Shown here: positions 53,004 to 61,419 of the stretch, in pieces
Position numbering within the stretch: position 1 is the stretch's first letter
Layout of the letters: each line of letters begins with the position of its first letter
Origin: an uncultured Neptuniibacter sp.
GTDB taxonomy: Bacteria; Pseudomonadota; Gammaproteobacteria; Pseudomonadales; Balneatricaceae
DNA length: 64,000 bases
Direction of reading: 5' to 3'
Assembly (NCBI RefSeq): GCF_947498015.1
Contig: NZ_CANMIR010000007.1
Location: 62,001 to 126,000, forward strand
Program-made: the position numbers and the translations under genes
Notes under the pieces: generated by a model
Databases searched by the model: none
The model's input: the letters and a program-made list of their open reading frames with translations, nothing else
What the model was told of the DNA's origin: nothing

Positions 53004-55799
53004 ATGAGCTACTATTCTGAGTACCTAGAAGAAATTGAGGTTCGTAAAAAGGACCTGGGTCTAAACCCAAAACCGATCGATAGTGCCGAACTGCTATCCG
53101 AGATCATTACCCAGATTAAAGATACGGGTAATGCAGAGCGCGAAGCTTCTCTAAACTTCTTCATCTACAACACTCTACCTGGTACAACTCCAGCGGCTGG
53201 CGTTAAAGCAGCTTTCCTAAAAGATATCGTTCTGGGTAAAGAAACGGTTGCAGAGATCTCTCCTGAGTTTGCTCTGGAGCAGCTGTCTCACATGAAAGGC
53301 GGTCCTTCTGTTGAAGCACTACTGGATGTGGCACTGTCTGACGATGCTCAGGCTGCAGCTGCAGGTGAAGTCCTGAAATCTCAGGTATTCCTGTACGATG
53401 CTGACACTGCTCGTTTGGCTGACGCTTTCAAAGCGGGCAATGCGATCGCTAAAGAGATTCTGGAAAGCTACGCGAAAGCTGAGTTCTTCACTAAGCTGGA
53501 TGACATTCCAGAGAAGATCAAAGTTATCACCTATATCGCAGCTGAAGGTGATATCTCTACTGACCTGCTTTCTCCAGGTAACCAGTCTCACTCCCGTGCT
53601 GACCGTGAACTTCACGGCAAGTGCATGATCTCTCCAGAAGCTCAGCAAGAAATTAAGAAGATGGGTGAAGACAACCCAGACGCTAAAGTGATGCTGATCG
53701 CTGAGAAAGGCACCATGGGTGTAGGTTCTTCCCGTATGTCTGGTGTAAACAACGTTGCACTGTGGGCAGGTGAGCCAACTTCTCCATACATCCCATTCGT
53801 AAATAACAAGCCGGTTGTTGCAGGCACTAATGGTATCGCACCTATCTTCCTGACAACTGTTGGTGTAACTGGCGGTATTGGTCTTGACCTGAAAAACTGG
53901 GTTAAGAAAACTGACGCAAACGGCGAAGTTGTTCGTGATGAAAACGGCGATCCAGTACTGGAAGAAGCGTACTCTGTTGCAACAGGTACGGTTCTGACGA
54001 TCGATACTAAAGCTAAGAAGCTGTACAACGGCGATGAAGAGCTGGCTGATATTTCAGATGCTTTCACACCACAGAAAGTGGAATTCATGAAAGCGGGTGG
54101 TTCTTACGCGGTAACATTCGGTAAGAAGCTGCAAACATTCGCTGCTGAAACGCTGGGCGTTGACGCGCCAGCTGTTTACGCGCCATCTAAAGAGATCTCT
54201 ATCGAAGGTCAGGGCCTGACTGCTGTTGAGAAGATCTTCAACCGTAACGCGGTTGGTGTAGCTTCTTCTACTCCTCTGCACACGGGTTCTGACGTTCGCG
54301 TTAAAGTGAACATCGTAGGTTCTCAGGACACTACCGGTCCTATGACTTGTCAGGAACTGGAAGCGATGGCTGCTTCTAAAATCTCACCAAGCGTTGATGG
54401 TGCCTTCCAGTCTGGTTGTCACACAGCGTCTGTATGGGATAACAAAGCTAAGGCTAACACGCCTAAACTGATGGCATTCATGAACGCGTTCGGCGTAATC
54501 ACTGCACGTGACCCGAAAAACGTTTACCACTCAATGACTGACGTTATTCATAAAGTACTGAACGATATCACTGTTGACGACCGCGCTATCATCATCGGTG
54601 GTGACTCTCACACCCGTATGTCTAAAGGTGTCGCGTTCGGTGCTGACTCCGGTACGGTTGCTATCGCACTGGCGACTGGTGAAGCAGCAATGCCAATCCC
54701 TGAGTCTGTGAAGGTAACCTTCAAAGGCTCTATGAAGCCGCACATGGACTTCCGTGACATCGTACACGCGACTCAGGCGCAGATGCTGAAGAAGTTCGCT
54801 GGTGAAAACGTATTCCAGGGCCGTGTAATCGAAGTACAGATCGGTACTCTGCTGGCTGACCAGGCGTTCACGTTCACTGACTGGACTGCAGAGATGAAAG
54901 CGAAAGCGTCTATCTGTATCTCTACTGACGAAACGCTGATCCAGTCTCTGGAACTGGCTAAGTCCCGTATCCAGATCATGATCGACAAGGGTATGGAAAA
55001 CGAAGCTGGCATGCTGCAAGGCCTGATCGAGCTGGCTGACAAGCGTATCGCTGAAGTTAAATCCGGTGAAGCACCTGCTCTGGCTCCGGATGACAACGCT
55101 AAGTACTACGCTGAGCTGGTTGTTGACCTGGACGCAATCGATGAGCCGATGATCGCTGACCCTGATGTAAACAACGAAGACGTTTCTAAGCGTTACACTC
55201 ACGATGTGATCCGTCCAACTTCTTACTACAATGGCCGTCAGGTAGACTTGGGCTTCGTTGGTTCTTGTATGGTTCACAAAGGCGACATGCAGATCATCGC
55301 TGCGATGCTGCGTAACCTGGAGAAGAAAGGTCCTATCACCTTTAAAGCGCCACTGGTTGTTGCGCCACCGACTTACAACATCGTTGACGAGTTGAAAGCT
55401 GAAGGCGACTGGGAACTGCTTGAGAAATACGCTGGCTTCGAATTCTCTGATGAGAATCCAAAAGAAGAAGCACGCACCAAGTACGAAAACATCATGTACC
55501 TGGAGCGCCCTGGATGTAACCTGTGTATGGGTAACCAGGAGAAAGCGGAAGCAGGTGATACTGTTCTGGCAACTTCTACCCGCCTGTTCCAGGGCCGTGT
55601 TGTAGAAGACACTGCAGAGAAGAAAGGTGAGTCTCTGCTGGGCTCTACTCCAATGGTAGTTCTGTCTTGTATCCTGGGTCGCTTCCCGACTCTGGAAGAG
55701 TACAAAGACGCCGTTGAAGGTATCAACCTGACTACTTTCGCTCCACCAAGCGAAGACTTGAGCGTAGCTCCTCAGGCGATCCCGGCTGCACGCATCTAA
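53004..55799 (+). CDS. acnB: Aconitate hydratase B (also 2-methylisocitrate dehydratase)
   Basis: The 931-aa enzyme has the AcnB domain order: N-terminal HEAT-like domain (about 1-160), swivel domain, then catalytic domains with VGSQDTTGPMTCQELEA, IIGGDSHTRMSKGVAFGADSG, FVGSCMVHKGD and the cluster pair GCNLCMGNQ. It is the main vegetative aconitase of gammaproteobacteria and also acts on 2-methylisocitrate. The ATG at 53004 begins MSYYSEYLEEIE; a TTG three codons upstream is open. Codon use is strikingly biased to U- and highly expressed-type codons compared with every other gene here. A good promoter and terminator make it a single-gene unit. Confidence 0.95.
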   Translation: MSYYSEYLEEIEVRKKDLGLNPKPIDSAELLSEIITQIKDTGNAEREASLNFFIYNTLPGTTPAAGVKAAFLKDIVLGKETVAEISPEFALEQLSHMKGGPSVEALLDVALSDDAQAAAAGEVLKSQVFLYDADTARLADAFKAGNAIAKEILESYAKAEFFTKLDDIPEKIKVITYIAAEGDISTDLLSPGNQSHSRADRELHGKCMISPEAQQEIKKMGEDNPDAKVMLIAEKGTMGVGSSRMSGVNNVALWAGEPTSPYIPFVNNKPVVAGTNGIAPIFLTTVGVTGGIGLDLKNWVKKTDANGEVVRDENGDPVLEEAYSVATGTVLTIDTKAKKLYNGDEELADISDAFTPQKVEFMKAGGSYAVTFGKKLQTFAAETLGVDAPAVYAPSKEISIEGQGLTAVEKIFNRNAVGVASSTPLHTGSDVRVKVNIVGSQDTTGPMTCQELEAMAASKISPSVDGAFQSGCHTASVWDNKAKANTPKLMAFMNAFGVITARDPKNVYHSMTDVIHKVLNDITVDDRAIIIGGDSHTRMSKGVAFGADSGTVAIALATGEAAMPIPESVKVTFKGSMKPHMDFRDIVHATQAQMLKKFAGENVFQGRVIEVQIGTLLADQAFTFTDWTAEMKAKASICISTDETLIQSLELAKSRIQIMIDKGMENEAGMLQGLIELADKRIAEVKSGEAPALAPDDNAKYYAELVVDLDAIDEPMIADPDVNNEDVSKRYTHDVIRPTSYYNGRQVDLGFVGSCMVHKGDMQIIAAMLRNLEKKGPITFKAPLVVAPPTYNIVDELKAEGDWELLEKYAGFEFSDENPKEEARTKYENIMYLERPGCNLCMGNQEKAEAGDTVLATSTRLFQGRVVEDTAEKKGESLLGSTPMVVLSCILGRFPTLEEYKDAVEGINLTTFAPPSEDLSVAPQAIPAARI

Positions 55800-55820
55800 T
55801 CACTGATAACGTGACTAACA

Positions 55821-55849
55821 AAAAGCCCTGATTATTCAGGGCTTTTTTT
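55821..55849 (+). terminator. Rho-independent terminator of acnB
   Basis: AGCCCTGA pairs with TCAGGGCT around TTAT, followed by seven T's, 25 nt after the stop. Confidence 0.9.
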
Positions 55850-56064
55850 GTTTTCGGGTGATTTACGTTACACAAATATATCTAAACATTCGTAAACTAA
55901 GCCGCCCGCCAAAGCGTAGAGATTACGATTAATTTTCTTCGTCAGGCCTAATGCGACGCCTAATCTGGCAGAAGAAAGATACTGGAATGACTACAAAGTG
56001 GTGGCCAGTTTTACTTGACCACTACATAGCGGCGATAACTCAGTGAATTCCCATAAGCTATAGA

Positions 56065-56083
56065 CCGTCTCCTCCGGAGACGG
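56065..56083. other. Hairpin CCGTCTCC-TCC-GGAGACGG
   Basis: Perfect 8-bp GC-rich stem with a 3-nt loop. No U-run follows on either strand, so it is not a standard terminator. On the minus strand it lies downstream of the tRNA-Arg 3' end and could be a processing or stop signal. Confidence 0.5.
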
Positions 56084-56135
56084 ATCTACAACACAAAACA
56101 CCTTTCACCGGCACTGTGACCAGATTGTGACCAAC

Positions 56136-56197
56136 GGGTGAATACGCCCCGCAAACGGTTTTGGAGTGCGCCTTTGGCTCAGATGGATGGGCCAGCA
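56136..56197 (+). pseudogene. Truncated inverted copy of tRNA-Arg with its upstream flank
   Basis: Plus-strand 56136-56197 aligns almost without gaps to the minus strand of 56284-56346. The flank AATACGCCCCGCAAAC is identical, GAGTGCGCC at the gene start is identical, and the D-arm survives as GGCTCAGATGGAT. Similarity is lost after the D-arm, so it cannot fold into a tRNA. It lies only about 40 nt from the 3' end of the intact gene, in inverted orientation. Confidence 0.7.
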
Positions 56198-56236
56198 ATA
56201 TTCGTAAGGAAACAAGGAGATAGGTGTGTAAAAAAG

Positions 56237-56313
56237 TGGCGCGCCTGGAGGGATTCGAACCCCCGACCAACAGGATCGGAACCTGCTACTCTATCCAGCT
56301 GAGCTACAGGCGC
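56237..56313 (-). tRNA. tRNA-Arg (anticodon CCG)
   Basis: Seventy-seven nt with acceptor GCGCCTG/CAGGCGC, D-arm AGCTCAGCTGGATAGAGT, anticodon loop TTCCGAT reading CCG, T-arm GGGTTCGAATCCC, discriminator G and encoded CCA. It decodes CGG. Confidence 0.95.
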
Positions 56314-56337
56314 ACTCAAGAAGTGTTTGCGGGGCGT

Positions 56338-56366
56338 ATTCTACCCATGCACAACAAATTCGCCAA
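56338..56366 (-). promoter_or_regulatory. Sigma-70 promoter of tRNA-Arg
   Basis: On the minus strand TTGGCG (56361-56366), 17-nt spacer, TAGAAT (56338-56343), then the GC-rich discriminator ACGCCCCGC typical of stringent stable-RNA promoters. The -10 and discriminator are partly preserved in the inverted copy. Confidence 0.75.
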
Positions 56367-56378
56367 GCTTTATTCCAC

Positions 56379-56624
56379 TCAAACTACAGCGGATTGGGAA
56401 AACTCTTCGTCGTAGAGGTTTTTGATTTCGGTTTCCAGATCTCCTTCTAACAGGATCTCCCATTTCTGGCTATCTTCGATAAATGAGAGGAAGGAGTGGC
56501 AGTTACAGCAACGATAAACACGTTGATTGGGAATACTACTGAGCAGGGTAAGTTTTGTATCTTTCGTAGGCTCACCCTGTAATGTCTGACAGGAGCAGCG
56601 CTTGTACATTCCATTGCGGGTCAT
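56379..56624 (-). CDS. Small cysteine-rich protein, possible zinc ribbon
   Basis: The protein of about 81 aa (start at ATG 56622-56624) has a CSC pair near the N-terminus and CCNC about 27 residues later (YRCCNCHSFLSF), a spacing compatible with a zinc ribbon, followed by an acidic tail (EGDLETEIKNLYDEEF). The frame is open 14 codons further upstream. No strong ribosome site is seen for either start. It reads towards tRNA-Arg and ends 12 nt before that gene's promoter. Family not recognised. Confidence 0.55.
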   Translation of the reverse strand: MTRNGMYKRCSCQTLQGEPTKDTKLTLLSSIPNQRVYRCCNCHSFLSFIEDSQKWEILLEGDLETEIKNLYDEEFSQSAVV

Positions 56625-56797
56625 GACAAATACCGTCTTTATTATTTTAGACCTTAGTATAATCATGTTTTACGCTTTTGCATCTCGAAAAGCTATTCTT
56701 TTCTGCCCAGGATTTAAGATTTCCTAATTTCTTATAGCTAACTGAAAAAATAATGCTCTAAATCACACGGTTTCTTCCCTCCCCTGCCAAAGCCCCA

Positions 56798-56826
56798 TTT
56801 CAGTTGTGATTATTTATCGCTATAAT
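56798..56826 (+). promoter_or_regulatory. Sigma-70 promoter of the cytochrome c5 gene
   Basis: TTTCAG (56798-56803), 17-nt spacer and perfect TATAAT (56821-56826). Transcription near 56833 would give a leader of about 120 nt with GC-rich inverted segments (GGCCGGGCA...TGCCC). Confidence 0.65.
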
Positions 56827-56952
56827 CCGCAGCCGGTGAAACTTTGAGCAGTCGTGTCTGAATATCCGCCCCTGAGCACCTCTTAAGGCCGGGCATCCTG
56901 ACAGGCCGCGCTGCCCATATTCAAATTTATGGTTGATTGAGAGGTCGTGACT

Positions 56953-57372
56953 GTGAAAAAAATCACTTCAGCACTGGTTGCTCTGGGTCTGGGTGTTGCA
57001 CTAAGTGCATCTGTTCAGGCTACTTCTAATGATGAAGCAGTAGTTGAGCGCATTAAAGCTGTTGGTTCCGTTTGTATCGAAGGCGATGATAGCTGTGGCG
57101 GCGCTGCTGCGGCTCCGGCTGCGGCAAGTGGCCCACGTTCTGGTGCAGATGTTTACACTGCTAAATGTGCAAGCTGTCACGCTGTAGGCGTTGCAGGTGC
57201 ACCGAAGTTCGGTACATCTGAATGGACTGACCGTGCAGCGAAAGGTATGGATTCTCTGCTGGCAACTGCAATCAGCGGTGTTGGTGCAATGCCTCCAAAA
57301 GGCCTGTGTGCTGACTGTTCAGATGATGAACTACAGGGTGCGATCCAGCACATGATCGACAGCGCTAAGTAA
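56953..57372 (+). CDS. Cytochrome c5, periplasmic
   Basis: The 139-aa precursor has a signal peptide (KKITSALVALGLGVALSASVQA), a linker rich in Ala/Pro with an extra CIEGDDSC pair, and a c5-type haem domain: CASCH, axial methionine in GVGAMPPKG, and the CADC pair after it that marks the c5 subgroup. It carries electrons in the periplasm, probably to a terminal oxidase. Start is the second GTG (56953), 8 nt after AGAGG; a GTG at 56947 is only 2 nt from it. Codon use suggests high expression. Confidence 0.92.
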   Translation: MKKITSALVALGLGVALSASVQATSNDEAVVERIKAVGSVCIEGDDSCGGAAAAPAAASGPRSGADVYTAKCASCHAVGVAGAPKFGTSEWTDRAAKGMDSLLATAISGVGAMPPKGLCADCSDDELQGAIQHMIDSAK

Positions 57373-57390
57373 TTTTAGCCCTGCTCGTAA

Positions 57391-57417
57391 AAAAGGCCGC
57401 TAGATGCGGCCTTTTTT
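57391..57417. terminator. Bidirectional rho-independent terminator
   Basis: AAAAGGCCGC pairs with GCGGCCTTTT around TAGAT, between the convergent cytochrome c5 and rep genes. Confidence 0.88.
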
Positions 57418-57438
57418 AATGTCTATATTTCAGACGAC

Positions 57439-59448
57439 TCAATCGAACAGGTTCTTTAAACTATCGAGTGTGGCCTTGCCCCGCTTCTGATTCTGAACCT
57501 GACATTTCTCTCCCGCCCCTTCGACCTCCAGATCCTCTGGTGGCAACTCATCAAGAAAGCGACTGGGGATACAATCCAGCACTTCACCGTACTGTTTTCT
57601 CTGCTTTGCCAGAGTGATCGTCAGGCAGCGCTTGGCACGGGTGATCCCTACATAGGCCAAACGGCGCTCCTCCTCAATATTATCGGTTTCGATGCTGTTC
57701 CGATGCGGCAGTAGCTCCTCCTCCATCCCCATCAGAAACACATGGGGAAATTCCAGACCTTTGGAGGCGTGCAGGGTCATCAGCTGTACGCGGTTGGAGT
57801 CATCTTCCTCCTCCTGACGGTCCAGCATGTCGATCAGAATAAGGCGATTAATCGCTTCCTGAATCCCCGCATCCGGATCATCCTCCTGCAAACGCTCCAG
57901 CGTCGATTTAAGGGAGTCGAGCAGAAACCAGACGTTCTGCATCCGCTTTTCTGCCATCGCATCGCTTGAGCTGTTCTGTGCGATCCAGCCCTCATAATCG
58001 ATATCACGGATCATCTCATTGATCGCATCAATCGGATGCCCTGTATGGCATTGCCGATAGATATGCTGCATCCAGTTACAGAAGCGGCGTAATCGCTCAA
58101 CCGCATTCGCCGGCATCACCTGCTCCAATCCCATCTCGTCACAGGCGTTGAACATGCTGATCTGACGCTCTACCGAGTACTGCCCAAGCTTCTGCAGTGT
58201 GCTGGGACCGATCTCACGCCGTGGTAGGTTTATGATCCGCAGAAAGGCGTTGTCATCATCGGGATTGACCAGCACCTTCAGATAACTCATCAGATCTTTG
58301 ATCTCGGCGCGGGCAAAAAATGAGGTGCCCCCATTCAATTTATAGGGCACCTGATAATGCTGTAGCTTCATCTCCAGCAGGCGTGCCTGAAAGTTGCCAC
58401 GGTAGAGTATCGCCATATCTTTGAACTGCACCTGATTTCTTAGATGAAGATCGGTGATCTCCATGGCAATTCGCTCACATTCGAACTCTTCGTTGCGTGT
58501 GTGGATAACCCGAATGGGATCACCCATCCCCATCTCGCTCCAGAGGGTTTTCTCATAGACGTGGGGATTATTCGCAATCAGTGTGTTGGCCGCTTTCAGT
58601 ATTCGGCTGGTTGAACGGTAGTTTTGCTCCAGTTTGACCACTTTCAGGCTGGGATAATCTTTCTCTAACTGGTTCAAATTTTCTGGCCGTGCACCACGCC
58701 ATGCATAGATCGACTGATCATCATCACCCACCACCGTCAACGCACCCCGATGACCAACCAGCAATCGGACCAGACGGTATTGTGAGAGGTTAGTATCCTG
58801 ATACTCATCCACCAGCAGATAGCGCAAACGGTTCTGCCAACGCTCGAGTACTTGAGAATGTTCCTCAAATAGACGCACAGGGATCAGAATCAGGTCATCA
58901 AAATCGACGGCATTGTAGGCCCGCAGATGTTGCTCATAAGCTTCATAGGCTCGAGCGGCGAGGATATCCTGTGGGAGCTGCGCCTGAACCAACGCCTGCT
59001 CCGGCGTCAGCATCTCATTCTTCCAGCTTGAGATCTGGTTCTGCACCATATCAACCTGATCACTCTCTTCATTGTTCTGGAGCATCAGGTCTTTCAGCAG
59101 GGCTTTCGTATCCTGGTCATCAAAGATCGAGAAACCCGGTTTAAATCCGAGCGTCTTATACTCACGTTTGATGATGGTCAGCCCGAGGTTATGAAAGGTT
59201 GCCACGGTCAGACCTTTCGAATCGCCCCCTTGCAGCAGAGAGGTGACACGCTCTTTCATCTCACGTGACGCTTTATTCGTAAAGGTCACCGCAGCGATAT
59301 TGCGCGCAGCAATACCACACTGATTGATCAGATAGGCGATTTTTTGCGTGATTACACTGGTTTTCCCTGAGCCAGCACCTGCCAGTACCAATAAAGGGCC
59401 ACTAATATATTCAACCGCTTCTTTCTGCCGCGGATTTAATCGAGACAT
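57439..59448 (-). CDS. rep: ATP-dependent DNA helicase Rep
   Basis: The 669-aa helicase (E. coli Rep 673 aa) is a superfamily 1A 3'-5' translocase that restarts replication and clears proteins from DNA. MSRLNPRQKEAVEYISGPLLVLAGAGSGKT gives the Q-motif and Walker A; LLVDEYQDTN is Walker B; VVGDDDQSIYAWRGARPENL, KLEQNYRS and TLHASKGLEFPHVF are later helicase motifs. Start is ATG 59446-59448, matching Rep, with GAGAG upstream; an 11-codon longer frame is possible. It differs from UvrD in the DDDQSIYAWRGA context and length. Confidence 0.94.
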   Translation of the reverse strand: MSRLNPRQKEAVEYISGPLLVLAGAGSGKTSVITQKIAYLINQCGIAARNIAAVTFTNKASREMKERVTSLLQGGDSKGLTVATFHNLGLTIIKREYKTLGFKPGFSIFDDQDTKALLKDLMLQNNEESDQVDMVQNQISSWKNEMLTPEQALVQAQLPQDILAARAYEAYEQHLRAYNAVDFDDLILIPVRLFEEHSQVLERWQNRLRYLLVDEYQDTNLSQYRLVRLLVGHRGALTVVGDDDQSIYAWRGARPENLNQLEKDYPSLKVVKLEQNYRSTSRILKAANTLIANNPHVYEKTLWSEMGMGDPIRVIHTRNEEFECERIAMEITDLHLRNQVQFKDMAILYRGNFQARLLEMKLQHYQVPYKLNGGTSFFARAEIKDLMSYLKVLVNPDDDNAFLRIINLPRREIGPSTLQKLGQYSVERQISMFNACDEMGLEQVMPANAVERLRRFCNWMQHIYRQCHTGHPIDAINEMIRDIDYEGWIAQNSSSDAMAEKRMQNVWFLLDSLKSTLERLQEDDPDAGIQEAINRLILIDMLDRQEEEDDSNRVQLMTLHASKGLEFPHVFLMGMEEELLPHRNSIETDNIEEERRLAYVGITRAKRCLTITLAKQRKQYGEVLDCIPSRFLDELPPEDLEVEGAGEKCQVQNQKRGKATLDSLKNLFD

Positions 59449-59679
59449 TTCGCTCTCATAATTAAAGTTAAAATAGTACAAGCCGACTAAGTAGTAGTAT
59501 CGTATAGTCTGAATACTGGCTTAATAAGCAATTAAGGCTTGCAGTAATTGGTATTAAACGACCGTTTAATCAAGATGCATTAATGCTATGCTAACCAACA
59601 GAGCGTTCCTATTATCGCATGAACTCAGCGCGACGGAAGCCCGGATAGAGATGTATCTGACCCATAGGGAAGTAAACAG

Positions 59680-61413
59680 ATGTCCAAGGCCCTCAGGCTA
59701 GAACCTGATCGCCCCAAAAGCATACTGCTAATAGACATTGATGGTATAAGCAGACAGATTCCGGAAGCGTTGATCGAATCAACCCGGAAGCATCGTTTGG
59801 TTATCACTCATACGTTCTCTGACGGCATGCTCTGCCAAAAACAGAATCGCTGTGATGTCATCCTGCTTGCCTGTAATACACTTAAAAATCTGCTGCCGAA
59901 AATTATCAGTAAGCTTCACAATTTCCAGCCGGATGTTCCAATCATCATTCTCGCACCCGATCTCAAAGATGATGAGGGCGAACTGCTTATTCAGTCCAAT
60001 GCACTCGACTACGTCTCGATCTCCGAATACACCACTGATACCCTAAGTCGTTCAATCCGTTATGCATTTCACAGCAGTGAACAGCTGCAGATCATCAATG
60101 AACTCAGAGACAGTGATTCGATGACCGGATTGGGCAACCGGCAGTATTTTCTGAGAACACTTGAGAGCAGCCTTGAATCGATCAAAACAAGTGGTAACAA
60201 GCTCGCGATCATATCGCTTGATATCAACAACTTTCGCGCGCTCAACAATCGCCATGGCCAACATAATGGTGACACCGTAGTAATCGAGCTGGGCCAACGG
60301 ATCGCAAAAAACATAACAGACACAAGCATCGCCGCACGTATCGGTAACGATGAGTTCACCCTGTTGATTGAGACCTCTCCTTTTGAGGATGTTAAGCAGA
60401 TGGTGACACAGATGCTTAACCGTATTATCCACAGCCTGAATCAGCCGATACAGTATGGTAATGTTGAGACCTCCATCAAATGCAGTATCGGGATCTCACT
60501 GGCACCAGAACATGGTTACGATCCGGAACAACTTGTCCACAGGGCGGTTCTGGCACGGCAGGAGTCGAAAAAAGCCTTCGATACCCGCTACACATTCTTC
60601 AGTAGCGAACTGGAGGACAGTAATGACCTCTACTCTGAACTGGCCCCAGAGATCGCTTTCGCCCTGCGCAGCAATCAGTTTGTGCTTCACTACCAGCCAC
60701 AGATCAACCTGAAAACCGGACAGATCGAAGGCGCGGAAACGCTTATCCGCTGGAACCATCCGGAGCGAGGCTTGCTCTACCCTGACTCTTTTATCCCTAT
60801 CTGCGAGCAGATGGGGCTGATTGTTCCGATCGGCTACTGGATTATTCACCAAGCTTGTCATGATCTGAACAACCTCATCAGGGAGGGTATTCATCTGGAG
60901 CACCTTGGGGTCAATCTCTCCTTCCGCCAGTTTGGGGATGAAAACCTTGTCCCTACTATCGAACGGATCCTGAACAAAACGAAAACAGACACCAGCATTC
61001 TGGAACTGGAGCTCACCGAATCTACGCTTCACGATGATCAGGACCATGTCATCAGTTGCCTTGAGAGTCTTTCGGAGATGGGACTCTCCTTCTCACTGGA
61101 TGATTTCGGCACCGGCTACTCATCATTCTCCATGCTGCAGAAACTGCCGATCGACACTATCAAGATTGACCGCTCCTTCATCACCGATGTCACGGTCTGT
61201 GATGATGACGCTGAGATCGTTCGTGCGATTATCAATCTGGCCCATAACATGGGTAAGAAGGTGATCGCAGAGGGGGTCGAGAATCAGGATCAGTTGGATT
61301 TCCTCGTCAGCCATAATTGCGATATCGTACAGGGCTTCTTCTTCAGCCGCCCCGTGGACTTCGAAACGTTTAAACACACCCTCCTCAAATGCTCTGATTC
61401 AGTCGCCGTTTAA
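59680..61413 (+). CDS. Pseudo-receiver, degenerate GGDEF, EAL phosphodiesterase
   Basis: The 577-aa cytoplasmic protein has a receiver-like N-terminus (about 12-135) in which the phospho-Asp position of CDVILLACNTL is Ala; a GGDEF domain whose motif is GNDEF at 222-226; and an EAL domain with GAETLIRW (ETL at 353-355), DDFGTGYSSFSM and EGVENQDQ. The diguanylate cyclase half is probably inactive and the EAL half likely active or sensing. Starts on ATG after AAGTAAACAG. It is convergent with comM, 6 nt between stops. Confidence 0.9.
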   Translation: MSKALRLEPDRPKSILLIDIDGISRQIPEALIESTRKHRLVITHTFSDGMLCQKQNRCDVILLACNTLKNLLPKIISKLHNFQPDVPIIILAPDLKDDEGELLIQSNALDYVSISEYTTDTLSRSIRYAFHSSEQLQIINELRDSDSMTGLGNRQYFLRTLESSLESIKTSGNKLAIISLDINNFRALNNRHGQHNGDTVVIELGQRIAKNITDTSIAARIGNDEFTLLIETSPFEDVKQMVTQMLNRIIHSLNQPIQYGNVETSIKCSIGISLAPEHGYDPEQLVHRAVLARQESKKAFDTRYTFFSSELEDSNDLYSELAPEIAFALRSNQFVLHYQPQINLKTGQIEGAETLIRWNHPERGLLYPDSFIPICEQMGLIVPIGYWIIHQACHDLNNLIREGIHLEHLGVNLSFRQFGDENLVPTIERILNKTKTDTSILELELTESTLHDDQDHVISCLESLSEMGLSFSLDDFGTGYSSFSMLQKLPIDTIKIDRSFITDVTVCDDDAEIVRAIINLAHNMGKKVIAEGVENQDQLDFLVSHNCDIVQGFFFSRPVDFETFKHTLLKCSDSVAV

Positions 61414-61419
61414 CCTCCC

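Larger units (their letters stand above)
55850..56236. other. Gap between acnB and tRNA-Arg with inverted tRNA fragment
   Basis: No protein gene is supported in these 387 nt. It contains a strong hairpin at 56065-56083 and, at 56136-56197, an inverted degraded copy of the tRNA-Arg upstream region and 5' half. The remainder shows nothing I can assign. Confidence 0.6.

Noticed and set aside
53642..54088. 148-codon open frame opposite acnB
   Set aside because: Same explanation; no domain and it lies wholly within the acnB catalytic coding region.
54531..55277. 248-codon open frame opposite acnB
   Set aside because: It is the mirror of a gene with extreme codon bias, which leaves the opposite strand open; composition is Arg/Val/Ser-rich without any motif or ribosome site.
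60496..61047. 183-codon open frame opposite the EAL gene
   Set aside because: The plus-strand EAL domain is clear; the minus frame has no initiation signal or motif.
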